A DNA stretch of 64,000 nt, from NCBI RefSeq assembly GCF_029960785.1, contig NZ_JASBQE010000025.1, forward strand, positions 62,001 to 126,000, read 5' to 3'. The position numbers and the translations under genes are program-made. Positions within the stretch are counted from its first letter, which is position 1, and each line of letters opens with the position of its first letter. This document shows, piece by piece, positions 25,313 to 34,448 of the stretch. The DNA comes from Polyangium sp. 15x6 (GTDB lineage: Bacteria; Myxococcota_A; Polyangia; Polyangiales; Polyangiaceae). Under the pieces are notes generated by a model. The model had not been told where the DNA came from, did not search any database, and was given only the letters and a program-made list of their open reading frames with translations.

Positions 25313-26708
25313 GAAATCGCCGCGGGAGAGCCTCGTCGAGAGGCTCTTCCGCCCCGTCGACATCGCGTCCCTCACCGCGTTCCGCATCCTCTTCGGCGCG
25401 CTCATGCTGGTGAGCGTCGTCCGGTTCTGGGCGAACGGCTGGATCCGCGATTTTTACATCGTACCCCCGTTCCACTTCCATTACTTCGGTTTTTCGTGGG
25501 TCTCGCCCTGGCCGAGCTGGGGCATGTACGCCCATTTCGTGGTCCTCGGCCTCGCGAGCGCCCTCGTGATGGTGGGCCTCTTCTACCGCGCCGCCGCGGC
25601 CGTCCTGTTCGTCGCCTTCACGTACGTCGAGCTCCTGGAGAAGGCGACTTATCTCAATCACTATTACCTCATCAGCATTCTCTCCTTCCTGATGATCTTC
25701 CTGCCGCTCCACCGGGCGGCGTCGATCGACGCGTGGAGAAACCCGGCGCTCGCGAGCCGCACGGCGCCGGCCTGGGCGCTCCTGCTTTTGCGCTTCCAGA
25801 TCGGGGTCGTGTACGTGTTCGCCGGGATCGCGAAGCTCGGCCCGGATTGGCTCCTGCGTGGCGAGCCGCTCGGCATCTGGCTCTCGGCGCACACGGACAT
25901 CCCGCTCGTCGGACCCTTGCTCGCCGAGCGCTGGGTCGCGCGCGCCGCGAGCTTCGCGGGCGCCGCGTTCGACCTCACCGTGGTGTTTTTCCTGCTCCGC
26001 GACCGCACGCGGCGCTTCGCGTATGCCGCGGTGCTCGGCTTTCATTTCGTCACGGGCATGCTCTTCCCCATCGGCGTCTTCCCGTGGGTCATGTCCGCGT
26101 CCGCGCTGATCTTCTTCCCGCCGAGCTGGCCGCGGCAGCTCGTCGCGCGGATCTCGCGCCGGTTTGCCCGCTCGACGCCCGAGGATCTCGCAGCCCCAGA
26201 GCCGCCGCGCACGATGGGTATGTGGCAGCGCATGGGGCTCGCGCTCCTCGCGGTGCATGGGATCGTGCAGATTGCGCTCCCGCTCCGCCATTTCCTCTAC
26301 CCTGGGAACACGGCCTGGAGCGAGGAGGGGTTTCGATTTGCCTGGAGGGTCATGCTCGTCGAAAAGCTCGGTTATGTGGAGCTCCGCATCCACGACCACA
26401 CGACGGGCCGGACGCTCCTCGCCGAGCCTTCCCGGTGGCTCACGCCGCTCCAGACGAAGATGATGGCGCAGAGCCCCGACATGATCCTCGAGCTCGCGCA
26501 CCACGTCGCGGACGACTACGCGCGCCGGGGTAAACGAGTCTCCGTGTACGCAGATGCGTGGGTCACCATGAATGGTCGACCGAGCCGGCGGATCATCGAT
26601 CCCAGCGTCGACCTCACGGCCGTCCAGGATTCGTTGCTGCCCAAACCATGGATCCTGCCGCTCGACGACAGCGCCGAGAAGTCCGCCACGGCTTCCTCGC
26701 AGCCTTGA
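25299..26708 (+). CDS. HTTM-domain (vitamin K-dependent gamma-carboxylase-like) membrane protein
   Basis: The 469-residue integral membrane protein starts at ATG 25299 inside the end of the imelysin gene (14-bp overlap); GTG 25293 is an alternative. The HTTM domain begins with FRPVDIASLTAFRILFGALM and includes LEKATYLNHYYLISILSFLM and QIGVVYVFAGIAKLGPDWL. A C-terminal extramembrane domain of about 110 residues carries a DDYARRGKRVSVYADAWVTM segment. HTTM proteins are recurrent partners of imelysin and di-haem genes; a role in modifying or moving the iron ligand is inferred. Confidence 0.88.
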   Translation: MTATEKSPRESLVERLFRPVDIASLTAFRILFGALMLVSVVRFWANGWIRDFYIVPPFHFHYFGFSWVSPWPSWGMYAHFVVLGLASALVMVGLFYRAAAAVLFVAFTYVELLEKATYLNHYYLISILSFLMIFLPLHRAASIDAWRNPALASRTAPAWALLLLRFQIGVVYVFAGIAKLGPDWLLRGEPLGIWLSAHTDIPLVGPLLAERWVARAASFAGAAFDLTVVFFLLRDRTRRFAYAAVLGFHFVTGMLFPIGVFPWVMSASALIFFPPSWPRQLVARISRRFARSTPEDLAAPEPPRTMGMWQRMGLALLAVHGIVQIALPLRHFLYPGNTAWSEEGFRFAWRVMLVEKLGYVELRIHDHTTGRTLLAEPSRWLTPLQTKMMAQSPDMILELAHHVADDYARRGKRVSVYADAWVTMNGRPSRRIIDPSVDLTAVQDSLLPKPWILPLDDSAEKSATASSQP

Positions 26709-26747
26709 TCTGGTGAATCGGCCCCGGCCCGGCGTACCCTCTCGCCG

Positions 26748-27809
26748 ATGCCGCGCCTCCCGCTCGCCCTCTCGCTCGTCCTCGCCGCGTGCGGCGCTCC
26801 GGCCGCGCCCCCCGCGCCCCCGCCCGCGCCGATGGCGGCTTCTGCGCCCCCGCCCGCCGCGCCTCCGCCCATCCAGCCGGCTTGTGCCCTCGCGGCCGAG
26901 CTCCCGTCGCTCCCGGCGCCCCGCCTCGACCTCCGCGCGCCCGAGCCCTCCCGGGAGAACCTCCGCGCCTGGGTCGAGCTCCTCGCCGATCCCGCCCTCC
27001 ATGGCCGCGCGGCCGGCTCCTCCGAAAACCGCCGCGTCGCCGATCTGCTCGCGCGCGCTTTCCTCTCGTTCGGTTTTTCCCCGCCCGAGGGCCACGACCC
27101 TTGTGTCCCCTTCGAGCGCAGCGGCCTCCGTGATCAGAACGTCATCGCCCACCTCCGCGGAAAACCACGTCCCGAGGGCCTTGCCGTCCTCGTCGGAGCC
27201 CATTACGATGCGCAGGGCGAACGCGGCGGCGAAGCATATCCCGGCGCCGATGACAATGCCTCCGGCGTCGCAGCTTTGCTCGAAATCGCCCGCCTGCACG
27301 CCTTGCGTGGGACGGATCTCGACCTCGTCGTCGTCGCGTTTGGCGCCGAAGAGCGCGGCGTGCTCGGGGCGAAAGCTTACGTCGAGGCGCCGACGGTGCC
27401 TCTTTCGCGCCTCGCGCTCATGGTGAACCTGGACATGGTCGGCCGGCCCCTGCTCGACGGATCGCCGCTCCGGCTCGTCGTCCCCCGCGCATCCGAGGCG
27501 CTCGGGTTCGTCGTGGGGACACGGGATGGGGAAAGGACGCGCGCGCTGCTCGATCGTGCGGCGGCACGTGAGGATCGGCCTCTGTTTGGCATTCCCGAGG
27601 CGGCAATGACGCGACTCGGGTACGCCTCCGACAGCGTCCCGTTTGGCCCGCACACCCCCACGATTTTTCTCTCCGATGCCGCGCTCGCCGATTACCATCA
27701 GCCCACGGACACGCCCGATCAGATCGATACCGACCAGATCGGGCGCGCCGTGCGCCTCACGTTGACGGTGCTCGACGAAGTGCGGAAGGAGCGCGATTCT
27801 GGGCGATAG
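26748..27809 (+). CDS. M28 family zinc aminopeptidase lipoprotein
   Basis: The 353-residue protein has signal MPRLPLALSLVLAACG (lipobox Cys at 15) and a Pro/Ala-rich linker. The M28 domain shows the expected zinc ligands in order: the His and bridging Asp in HYDAQG and GADDNASG, the catalytic/ligand Glu pair in FGAEERG, Asp in NLDMVG, and the final His in DYHQPTDTPD. It should release N-terminal amino acids in the periplasm. It follows the HTTM gene by 39 bp and may share its transcript, but its function is not obviously linked to iron. Confidence 0.9.
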   Translation: MPRLPLALSLVLAACGAPAAPPAPPPAPMAASAPPPAAPPPIQPACALAAELPSLPAPRLDLRAPEPSRENLRAWVELLADPALHGRAAGSSENRRVADLLARAFLSFGFSPPEGHDPCVPFERSGLRDQNVIAHLRGKPRPEGLAVLVGAHYDAQGERGGEAYPGADDNASGVAALLEIARLHALRGTDLDLVVVAFGAEERGVLGAKAYVEAPTVPLSRLALMVNLDMVGRPLLDGSPLRLVVPRASEALGFVVGTRDGERTRALLDRAAAREDRPLFGIPEAAMTRLGYASDSVPFGPHTPTIFLSDAALADYHQPTDTPDQIDTDQIGRAVRLTLTVLDEVRKERDSGR

Positions 27810-27814
27810 TTCGC

Positions 27815-28543
27815 CTACTTTCCGCCCTTACCCCCGCACGCGGGATTGAACGGCAAGGACTCTCCATCTCCCGCATTGTTCAATTCATCGAGGACCGCGC
27901 CCAGAACCAGGCGGCGCTCGTCGTCGCCCTCGTCGAACGCAACGTCTCCGAGGGCGAGGAGCTCGTCCACCGTCTCGAGATCCCCATCGGCGTCGACGTC
28001 CGCGAAGACGTAGTTACCGATACCGAAGGCCTTGGCGTTGAACTTCGCCGCGAGGAGCTGGTGGCCCAGGATGATCTGCGGGTCGCCCTTGGGCGGCGTC
28101 TGGAAATACGCCTGCACCTCAGCCGACGAATCGAACGTCACGGTCGCGCCGAGCGAGACCGGCAAGAGTGAGAGCCCACCCACGACGCCATCGATGACGC
28201 AGGTGTGGTTCTTCCAGAATCCTTGCGTCCGCGTGAGGAGCGGAACGTCGCATTCATCGGGCGGGTCCGTCGGATCCGGGGGCGGCTCCGTGGGCGGGTC
28301 CGTCGGATCCGGCGGCTCCGTGGGAGGCGGCTCCGTGGGCGGAGGCTCCGTGGGAGGCGGCTCCGTGGACGGCGGGGCAACGATCGTGGGCGGGCTCGTG
28401 GGAAGACACGGCTCCGGCGTGGCGACAACCGCGAATTTGACGCCACGCAGCGGATCGAATGACGCCTGATCGAAAGAAGACTGCTCGCAACCGAGCAGCA
28501 GGAAGAGGGAGGTCACCGCAACGGTAAATGACGAGTTGCGCAT
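27815..28543 (-). CDS. Lipoprotein with Pro/Thr/Glu repeat linker and TQGFWKNH domain
   Basis: The 242-residue protein starts at ATG 28543 with a signal ending LFLLLGC. A linker made of PPPTEP repeats (residues about 55-95) leads to a C-terminal domain with TRTQGFWKNHTCVID and later FADVDADGDLETVDELLALGD. The TQGFWKNH motif recurs in secreted proteins of many bacteria; its function is unknown. An acidic DxDxD stretch could bind calcium. The gene converges on the peptidase with only 5 bp between stops. Confidence 0.75.
   Translation of the reverse strand: MRNSSFTVAVTSLFLLLGCEQSSFDQASFDPLRGVKFAVVATPEPCLPTSPPTIVAPPSTEPPPTEPPPTEPPPTEPPDPTDPPTEPPPDPTDPPDECDVPLLTRTQGFWKNHTCVIDGVVGGLSLLPVSLGATVTFDSSAEVQAYFQTPPKGDPQIILGHQLLAAKFNAKAFGIGNYVFADVDADGDLETVDELLALGDVAFDEGDDERRLVLGAVLDELNNAGDGESLPFNPACGGKGGK
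28256..28376 (-). repeat. In-gene tandem repeat encoding PPPTEP linker
   Basis: Repeated GGCGGCTCCGTGGGA-type units of about 18-21 bp encode the Pro-Thr-Glu linker of the lipoprotein. Unit lengths stay in frame, so length variation between strains is likely. Confidence 0.75.
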
Positions 28544-28627
28544 GACGGAAGTATACACTCCGCACGCACCATTGAAAGGACGAATCTAGACGAAATCGAT
28601 GGTCAATGCAGTGACCATCTTCCTGCG

Positions 28628-29965
28628 TCAGGGGGCGTGCCAATGCAGCGCTGCGCGCACCCTCGCACTGCTGCCGTCGTCCGTGCAGGTGAAGGCGCCG
28701 CGGCCGAGGTTTTTCTCGATACATGCGGAGAGCTCGCGATCGGTCGTTCCGGCGACCACCTTGCCCGCGGCGGGCACGCCGTCCTCGCGGATGTCGAGAT
28801 CGACCACGACCAAGCTGCCGGCGGGGGCCGCGCAACGCGCGAGCGGCGCTTGCAGCGAATCGACGTTGTCGACCACGAGCCGCTTGACGGACGAGTAACG
28901 CTTTTTCCCGTCGACCACCTGCTCCATCGAATGCCAGTCATCCTCGACGTGGAGGTTCGTGCTCGCCTCGATTACCCGGATCTCCGGCCGCGGCTTTCCG
29001 GCCAGATCCGGCGCCTCGTACCGCACGCGGATCGTGCGCCGCCCGGGCCGCTTGCTGATCGCTGCCGAACCCACGAGCGCCTGGCACACGCATGCCTCGC
29101 GCGCGCCCTCGCGGCCGTCCCGAAAATCGAGGTTTTCCATTTCGCAATACCGCCCGCCGGCGTCGCCCTGCACGAGGAAATCGCGGGTCACGTCGTCGTC
29201 GTTCGCAAAACATGCGGCCAGGCTGACCGCGCGATCTTTCCAGTCGATGGTCCCGGGCTCACACTGCCCGAAGTTTCGATTCTCGCAGATCGTGAGGGGA
29301 CCTTCGCGGAGGACGCTGGTATCACGCGCCCACCCGAGGGTGCCGAGTCCGCCGACGAGGCCGGCCGCGCCGTCGTCCCGGACGAGCGACGCGAACGCCG
29401 TGCGATATCGATCCACGATCCCGAGCTTCGGATCCCAGGGCGCCTGGAACGTGACATCGGGGCCGCCCGTGCGCGGAAGAATGTTGATCCAGAGCTCCTC
29501 GCCCTTGCCCCCCGCGATCCCGGCGACGTGGATGACGTCCGTCGTCAACCACCCCTCGTCGTGGGCGCGCCGCGACAGGGGTTCGCCCTCGTAGGCGCAT
29601 CGATGCCCGGTTTTCTGGGAGACGGGCCGCAACTTCGGATCGACCATGGCCGGCCCGAGAATCAGGTAATCGGGCGCGACCCGGGCGAGGTGCGCTGCGA
29701 GCTCGGCGCGGAGGGCCGCTCGTTCGGCGCGGAAGAGCTGATCGTCCTCGATCGGGAGCACCGCGACCTCGGGCCGCTTGGCCTCCGCCGGCGGCTGCGC
29801 GGCCGCCGGCGCCTGCGGCTGCGGCGCGGACGCGACGAATTGCGGATCCGAGACGACGGTCGCTTGAAGCGGAGATTGGACCACGCAGGATGCGCCGAGG
29901 AGCGCGCTCCCGAGGGTCAGGAGCGTGGCGCGCGCAGGAATCGAGGTTCGCATGGCAAAACGCAT
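28628..29965 (-). CDS. Lipoprotein with TonB/AgmX-like C-terminal domain
   Basis: The 445-residue protein starts with signal RATLLTLGSALLGASC and an Ala/Pro/Gln linker. The middle (residues about 80-330) contains cysteines and no family I recognise. The C-terminal 80 residues (SLVVVDLDIREDGVPAAGKVV...LSACIEKNLGRGAF) resemble the AgmX/PglI or TonB C-terminal fold seen in many myxobacterial proteins. The start at 29965 overlaps the stop of the upstream gene (TGATG), indicating coupled translation; ATG 29953 is an alternative. Probable cell-envelope protein. Confidence 0.68.
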   Translation of the reverse strand: MRFAMRTSIPARATLLTLGSALLGASCVVQSPLQATVVSDPQFVASAPQPQAPAAAQPPAEAKRPEVAVLPIEDDQLFRAERAALRAELAAHLARVAPDYLILGPAMVDPKLRPVSQKTGHRCAYEGEPLSRRAHDEGWLTTDVIHVAGIAGGKGEELWINILPRTGGPDVTFQAPWDPKLGIVDRYRTAFASLVRDDGAAGLVGGLGTLGWARDTSVLREGPLTICENRNFGQCEPGTIDWKDRAVSLAACFANDDDVTRDFLVQGDAGGRYCEMENLDFRDGREGAREACVCQALVGSAAISKRPGRRTIRVRYEAPDLAGKPRPEIRVIEASTNLHVEDDWHSMEQVVDGKKRYSSVKRLVVDNVDSLQAPLARCAAPAGSLVVVDLDIREDGVPAAGKVVAGTTDRELSACIEKNLGRGAFTCTDDGSSARVRAALHWHAP

Positions 29966-30315
29966 CAATCGATGGTGATCGTCAAAGCCTGGCCGATGAC
30001 GTGGCACTCATCCGAGGTCACCGTGACGTTCGCCGTCTTCGTCGCCATGTCGCGCGTCGCGGTAATGACGAAGTCGCCCGCCTCTTCCACGCCGCAATCG
30101 TAGGTGTTCTCGATGACCTGCTCGCAGGGCTTCGCCGCGCTGCCGTTCACCGTGTACTCGAGCTCGGCGTCGGTCACGGCTGCGCCGGTGCCGTCGACGA
30201 CGGTGACCGTCACGGAGACCGCGGCGATCGTGGTGCATTGGACCTCGTCGGAGCTACAGGCCGCGAGCGGGAGAAGGAGGCAAAACGAGAGGAGGGGCAT
30301 CAAGAACGAGCGCAT
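29965..30315 (-). CDS. Small lipoprotein with Ig-like (Big-type) domain
   Basis: The 116-residue protein has signal MPLLSFCLLLPLAACSS (lipobox Cys at about 20). The mature 95 residues read as a single Ig-like sandwich: VSVTVTVVDGTGAAVTDAELEYTVNG, a Cys-containing loop, then ATKTANVTVT. Four mature cysteines may form disulfides. It is translationally coupled to the larger lipoprotein downstream. Function unknown; a periplasmic or surface role with its partner is inferred. Confidence 0.68.
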   Translation of the reverse strand: MRSFLMPLLSFCLLLPLAACSSDEVQCTTIAAVSVTVTVVDGTGAAVTDAELEYTVNGSAAKPCEQVIENTYDCGVEEAGDFVITATRDMATKTANVTVTSDECHVIGQALTITID

Positions 30316-30423
30316 GCCCGACGGCTTTACCGAGCGCTCGCCGGCCGGGCAAATTCTCGGCGGAGACCGCGCGCCGCCCGTCGCCTGGCCTGCCTTCTGC
30401 ACGGCATTTCCCTCGGGGGGCCG

Positions 30424-31833
30424 ATGCGAGGCTGGTTCGACACCATCCGGATCCGAGCGACTTCGTCCGCGGGCCGGACGTCCGAAGGTGGCGCGCGGGG
30501 GCTCTCGGTCAGCGACGGCATCTATTTCGTCGTCGGCATCGTGATCGGCGCGGGCATCTTCAAGACGCCCTCGCTCGTCGCGGCGAACGTGACGAGCGCC
30601 GGAAGCGCAATGCTCGCCTGGATGCTCGGAGGTGTGGCCTCCTTGCTCGGCGCGCTCTGTTATGCCGAGCTCGCCTCGACGTACCCCCACAAGGGCGGCG
30701 ATTACCACTACCTCACGCGAGCGTTCGGCGGCACGGTGGGCTTTCTCTTCGCCTGGTCGCGCATGGCCGTCATCCAGACGGGATCCATCACCATGCAGGC
30801 CTTCCTCATCGGGGATTACGCCTCCCGGGTGGCCTCGTTCGGCCCCCACTCCGCGTCGATCTGGGCCGCCCTCGTCATCGCTCTCCTGACCGGCGCGAAC
30901 ATCGCCGGCCTCGAGCAATGCCGCGTCCTGCAGCGCGTGCTCACGGCCGCGCTCGTCCTCGGCCTCGTGCTCGTCGTCGTCGCCGGCCTCGTCCTCACGC
31001 CCGCGCCGGCCCCGGCCGCTGCCGCGGCGGCGACCGCGGCGAACCCGGCGTTTGGCCTGGCCATGGTCTTCGTGCTCCTCACGTACGGCGGATGGAACGA
31101 GGCGGCCTACCTCTCGGCCGAGCTACGCGGCGGCCGGCGCGCCGTCGTGCGGGTGCTGGTCATCGGCATTGGCCTCATCACGGCGATTTACCTGGCCGTC
31201 AACCTGATCTTCCTCCGTGGCCTCGGGTTTCCGGCCATTGCCGGCTCCGACGCCGTCGCGGCCGATCTCATGCGCCGGGCCATCGGTCCGGTCGGCGTCC
31301 CGCTCATCAGCGTCCTCGTCTCGCTCGCCGCGCTGAGCACGATGAACGCGACCATCTTCACGGGAGCGCGCACGACGTTCGCGCTCGGCCAGAGCTTCGC
31401 GCCCTTCCAGCGCCTCGGCCGGTGGCACGACGGGGCCGACACGCCGCGGAGCGCGCTCGTCGTCCAGGGCGCCATTGCGCTCGCGCTCGTCCTCCTCGGC
31501 GACGTCACGCGCGGCGGATTCGTGACCATGGTCGAATACACGGCGCCGGTCTTCTGGGGGTTTCTCCTGCTCGTGGGCCTGTCGCTCTTCGTGCTCCGCA
31601 AAAAGGACCCCGACGCCGCGCGCCCCTTCCGCGTGCCGCTCTATCCCCTCGTGCCGGTGCTTTTTTGCGGCGTTTGCCTGCACATGCTCCGGTCGAGCCT
31701 GGCGTATACGGGCGTCGGCGCGCTCGTGGGCGTGGGTGTGCTCCTTGCTGGTGTGCCGGTGCTGCTCCTTCCGCGCCCGCGCCCGCGCGCGCGCGGGCGC
31801 GGAAGGCGGCGGGCGGCGGAGGCTCGACGCTGA
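30424..31833 (+). CDS. APC-family amino acid permease
   Basis: The 469-residue membrane protein has about 12 hydrophobic segments. The first, SVSDGIYFVVGIVIGAGIFK (residues about 28-47), is the APC signature helix with the unwound GAGIF motif that binds the amino acid backbone. CYAELASTYPHKGGDYHYL follows in helix 2-3. The C-terminus ends in an Arg/Ala-rich cytoplasmic tail made from a CG-rich low-complexity stretch. Probable amino acid/H+ symporter or exchanger. It is divergent from the small lipoprotein. Confidence 0.88.
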   Translation: MRGWFDTIRIRATSSAGRTSEGGARGLSVSDGIYFVVGIVIGAGIFKTPSLVAANVTSAGSAMLAWMLGGVASLLGALCYAELASTYPHKGGDYHYLTRAFGGTVGFLFAWSRMAVIQTGSITMQAFLIGDYASRVASFGPHSASIWAALVIALLTGANIAGLEQCRVLQRVLTAALVLGLVLVVVAGLVLTPAPAPAAAAAATAANPAFGLAMVFVLLTYGGWNEAAYLSAELRGGRRAVVRVLVIGIGLITAIYLAVNLIFLRGLGFPAIAGSDAVAADLMRRAIGPVGVPLISVLVSLAALSTMNATIFTGARTTFALGQSFAPFQRLGRWHDGADTPRSALVVQGAIALALVLLGDVTRGGFVTMVEYTAPVFWGFLLLVGLSLFVLRKKDPDAARPFRVPLYPLVPVLFCGVCLHMLRSSLAYTGVGALVGVGVLLAGVPVLLLPRPRPRARGRGRRRAAEARR

Positions 31834-31860
31834 CGCAATCGATCACGAGGAGAGGAGCTC

Positions 31861-32724
31861 ATGCCGAAGCGAATGCTCGTTCCGTACCTCGCACTTTGCC
31901 TCCTGCCGGCGGCTGCGCACGCCGAGGGCGCGCGCAAGCCCCAGGTGACGCGGGTCGCGCAAGGCCAGGAGACCGTCCAGAAAGACGTGCCCTTCGTGCC
32001 CACGCGCGAGGAGACCGTGGCGCGAATGCTCGGCATCGCCGGCGTGACCAAGGATGACGTCGTCTACGACCTCGGCAGCGGCGACGGCCGCATCGTGGTC
32101 ATGGCCGCGCAAAAGCTCGGCGCGCGCGCCGTCGGCGTCGAGATCGATCCGGTGCGCATCCAGGAGGCCAACATCAATGCCAAGGCGGCCGGCGTCACCA
32201 ATCGCGTGGAATTCCGGCAGCAGAGCCTCTTCGACGCGGACATCAAGGACGCGACCGTCGTCACGATTTACCTCTTGCCCGCGGTCAACCTGAAAATCCG
32301 CAGCAAATTGCTCACCGAGCTCAAGCCCGGCGCGCGGATCGTCTCGCACGACTTCGACATGGGGGACTGGCGGCCCGACCGGAAAGAAATCGTCGGCGAC
32401 GACACGGTGTATCTGTGGATCGTCCCCGCCAGCGTGCAGGGCACGTACCGTTTGTCGGTCCCCACGGCGCAGGGCGAGGCGCCGGCCACGCTCACGCTGA
32501 AGCAGGAGTTCCAGGACGTGAACGGCACGCTCCGGATCGGCAATCGGCGCTTGCCGCTCGCGGAGGTGGTCCTGCAGGGCGACGCGCTCAGCTTCCGCAC
32601 GGCCGAGGGCCCCGAGATGCATTTCCGTGGCCGGGTCGAGGGGACGCGCATTCACGGGAACGTGATGCCGGCCGGCGGGCAATCGCGGGCATTCACGGCG
32701 CAGCGGGAAGCGGCGACCCCGTGA
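31861..32724 (+). CDS. Exported class I SAM-dependent methyltransferase
   Basis: The 287-residue protein has GAGGAGAGGAG upstream. It starts with a convincing Sec signal (MPKRMLVPYLALCLLPAAAHA, cleavage near residue 22). The next domain is a Rossmann methyltransferase: VYDLGSGDGRIVVMAAQKLG is motif I (about 66-85), GVEIDPVRIQEA is motif II and VSHDFDMGDW follows. The last 90 residues form a beta-rich extension (TLTLKQEFQDVNGTLRIG). A methyltransferase in the periplasm has no obvious SAM supply. It may have been re-used, or the signal may be uncleaved. Confidence 0.82.
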   Translation: MPKRMLVPYLALCLLPAAAHAEGARKPQVTRVAQGQETVQKDVPFVPTREETVARMLGIAGVTKDDVVYDLGSGDGRIVVMAAQKLGARAVGVEIDPVRIQEANINAKAAGVTNRVEFRQQSLFDADIKDATVVTIYLLPAVNLKIRSKLLTELKPGARIVSHDFDMGDWRPDRKEIVGDDTVYLWIVPASVQGTYRLSVPTAQGEAPATLTLKQEFQDVNGTLRIGNRRLPLAEVVLQGDALSFRTAEGPEMHFRGRVEGTRIHGNVMPAGGQSRAFTAQREAATP

Positions 32725-32793
32725 CGGCGCTCGACGTGGGCGGCGCCCGGGCCCATGGACCCAAAGCGCGGCCGCGCAGAAAGGAAAGGGGAC

Positions 32794-33048
32794 ATGGCCA
32801 AACACGGGGCGGGCAGGCGTGACGAGGCGGGCGCCGAGCGGATCGAGCCCGGGCAATCGACGCGGACCGTGAATCCGGCCGCGAGCGGATCCATCGCCGA
32901 CATCGCTCGGCAGCAGGGATCGAGCCAGCGCGGCTATACCGCTGACAATCCGCATCAATACGACGAACCCGCCCCGCCGGGCGCCAAGGTCACGGGGGAT
33001 CCGGGCCGCGCGAGCTGGGGCGAACGCAAAGGCTCGCAAGGCTTCTGA
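32794..33048 (+). CDS. Small hydrophilic hypothetical protein
   Basis: I take ATG 32794 because AAAGGAAAGGGG lies just upstream. The 84-residue protein is polar and low in hydrophobic residues, probably disordered, with a SIADIARQQGSSQRGYTADNPHQYDEP segment. It resembles small stress-related proteins in character only; no family is recognised. It sits 69 bp after the exported methyltransferase on the same strand. Confidence 0.5.
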   Translation: MAKHGAGRRDEAGAERIEPGQSTRTVNPAASGSIADIARQQGSSQRGYTADNPHQYDEPAPPGAKVTGDPGRASWGERKGSQGF

Positions 33049-33180
33049 AACGAATGACCCCACGTCCTCCGCACCTCGCCCGTGGCGCACCCCCGCGGCT
33101 GCGCCCGTCTCTCCGTTGGCACCTCATTTGCTCTGTCTCGCCGTCGAGCTTTCCCCCCTGGCGACGACGAGAGGTGCCTT

Positions 33181-34404
33181 GTGCGCAAAACGACGACGAT
33201 TGCTTTGATCTCCTTGACCTGCATGGCTGCCCTGGCCGCTTGCGAGGGCCCTGCTGCCGAGACGCCCGATCCCATCGATCCGCCGGGTCCCCCGGTGACG
33301 ACCGACGACGGGCTCGATCTCCCCGCGACGCCCTACAACTACGCCGAGATCGACCTACCCGCGCATTTCCAGGGCCAGCTCGCGCAGGACCAGGACAACA
33401 CGCCCGCGGCGAACCCCATCACCGACGACGGCGCGACCCTCGGCCGCGTGCTCTTCTACGACACGGCCCTTTCGAAAAACGGCGCCGTCGCCTGCGCTTC
33501 CTGCCACAAGCAGAAGGACGCCTTCGCCGACACGACGCGGCTGAGCCTCGGCTTCGAGGGCGGCGAGACCGGGCGAAACTCGATGAGCGTCATCGACGCC
33601 CGCTACTATCGGAGCGGCCGCTTCTTCTGGGACGAGCGCGCCGCCACGCTCGAAGATCAAGTGCTCCGGCCGATCCAGGATCCCGTCGAGATGGGTCTCA
33701 CCCTCGACGAGCTCGTCGCGAACGTCTCGGCGAAGAGCTACTACCCGGCGCTCTTCGAAAAAGCGTTCGGCGACCCCGCGATCACCTCGGACCGTATCTC
33801 CCGCGCCCTCGCGCAGTTCGTCCGATCGATCGTCTCGTACCGTTCGCGCTTCGACCAGGGCATCGAGGCGGCGGGCGGCGACATCGCCGCCGACTTCCCG
33901 AACTTCACGCCCGAGGAAAACGCGGGCAAGGCCCTCTTCCTCGGCCCCGCGGGCGGCTGCGCGGCGTGTCACCTCGACGACGGCCCGCCCCACCCGCCGC
34001 CGCGCCGGAACAACGCGTTTTTCTTCATCGCGATCCCCACGAACAACGGCCTCGACGCGACCACCGACGTCGATGACAACGGCCTCGGCGAGATCACGGA
34101 GAACCCGCAGGATAGCGGCCGCTTCAAGTCGTCCTCGCTCCGCAACGTGGCGCTCACCGCACCGTACATGCACGACGGCCGCTTCGAGACCCTCGCCGAG
34201 GTCGTCGAGCATTACAACTCCGGCGTGAAGCCGCACCCGAACCTCGACCCGCGCCTGCGCGTCCAGGGATCGACCGAGCCCCGCAAGTTGAACCTCACGC
34301 CCGAGCAAAAGGCCTCGCTCATCGCCTTCTTGGGGACGCTCACCGACGACGAGCTGCTCGTCGATCCGATGTACGCGGACCCATTCGAAAAGACCTCGCC
34401 CTGA
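33181..34404 (+). CDS. Di-haem cytochrome c peroxidase (MauG/CcpA family) lipoprotein
   Basis: The 407-residue protein starts at GTG with GAGAGG upstream and signal LTCMAALAAC (lipobox). Two haem c motifs are present: CASCH (C105, C108, H109) and CAACH (C260, C263, H264). The family patterns LGRVLFYDTALSKNGAVAC, GRFFWDERAATLEDQ and SLRNVALTAPYMHDGRFETL are all visible. Expected to reduce H2O2 or oxidise a protein substrate in the periplasm. It lies alone, followed by two alternative hairpins. Confidence 0.92.
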   Translation: MRKTTTIALISLTCMAALAACEGPAAETPDPIDPPGPPVTTDDGLDLPATPYNYAEIDLPAHFQGQLAQDQDNTPAANPITDDGATLGRVLFYDTALSKNGAVACASCHKQKDAFADTTRLSLGFEGGETGRNSMSVIDARYYRSGRFFWDERAATLEDQVLRPIQDPVEMGLTLDELVANVSAKSYYPALFEKAFGDPAITSDRISRALAQFVRSIVSYRSRFDQGIEAAGGDIAADFPNFTPEENAGKALFLGPAGGCAACHLDDGPPHPPPRRNNAFFFIAIPTNNGLDATTDVDDNGLGEITENPQDSGRFKSSSLRNVALTAPYMHDGRFETLAEVVEHYNSGVKPHPNLDPRLRVQGSTEPRKLNLTPEQKASLIAFLGTLTDDELLVDPMYADPFEKTSP

Positions 34405-34448
34405 GCGCTCACCCGGCCGCGGGGACGGAAGCCGGGCCTTTCGCTTCG

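Noticed and set aside
31785-31805. CGCGCGCG-rich stretch near the end of the permease as a Z-DNA or repeat element
   Set aside because: It encodes the Arg/Pro-rich tail and is short; ordinary for this composition.
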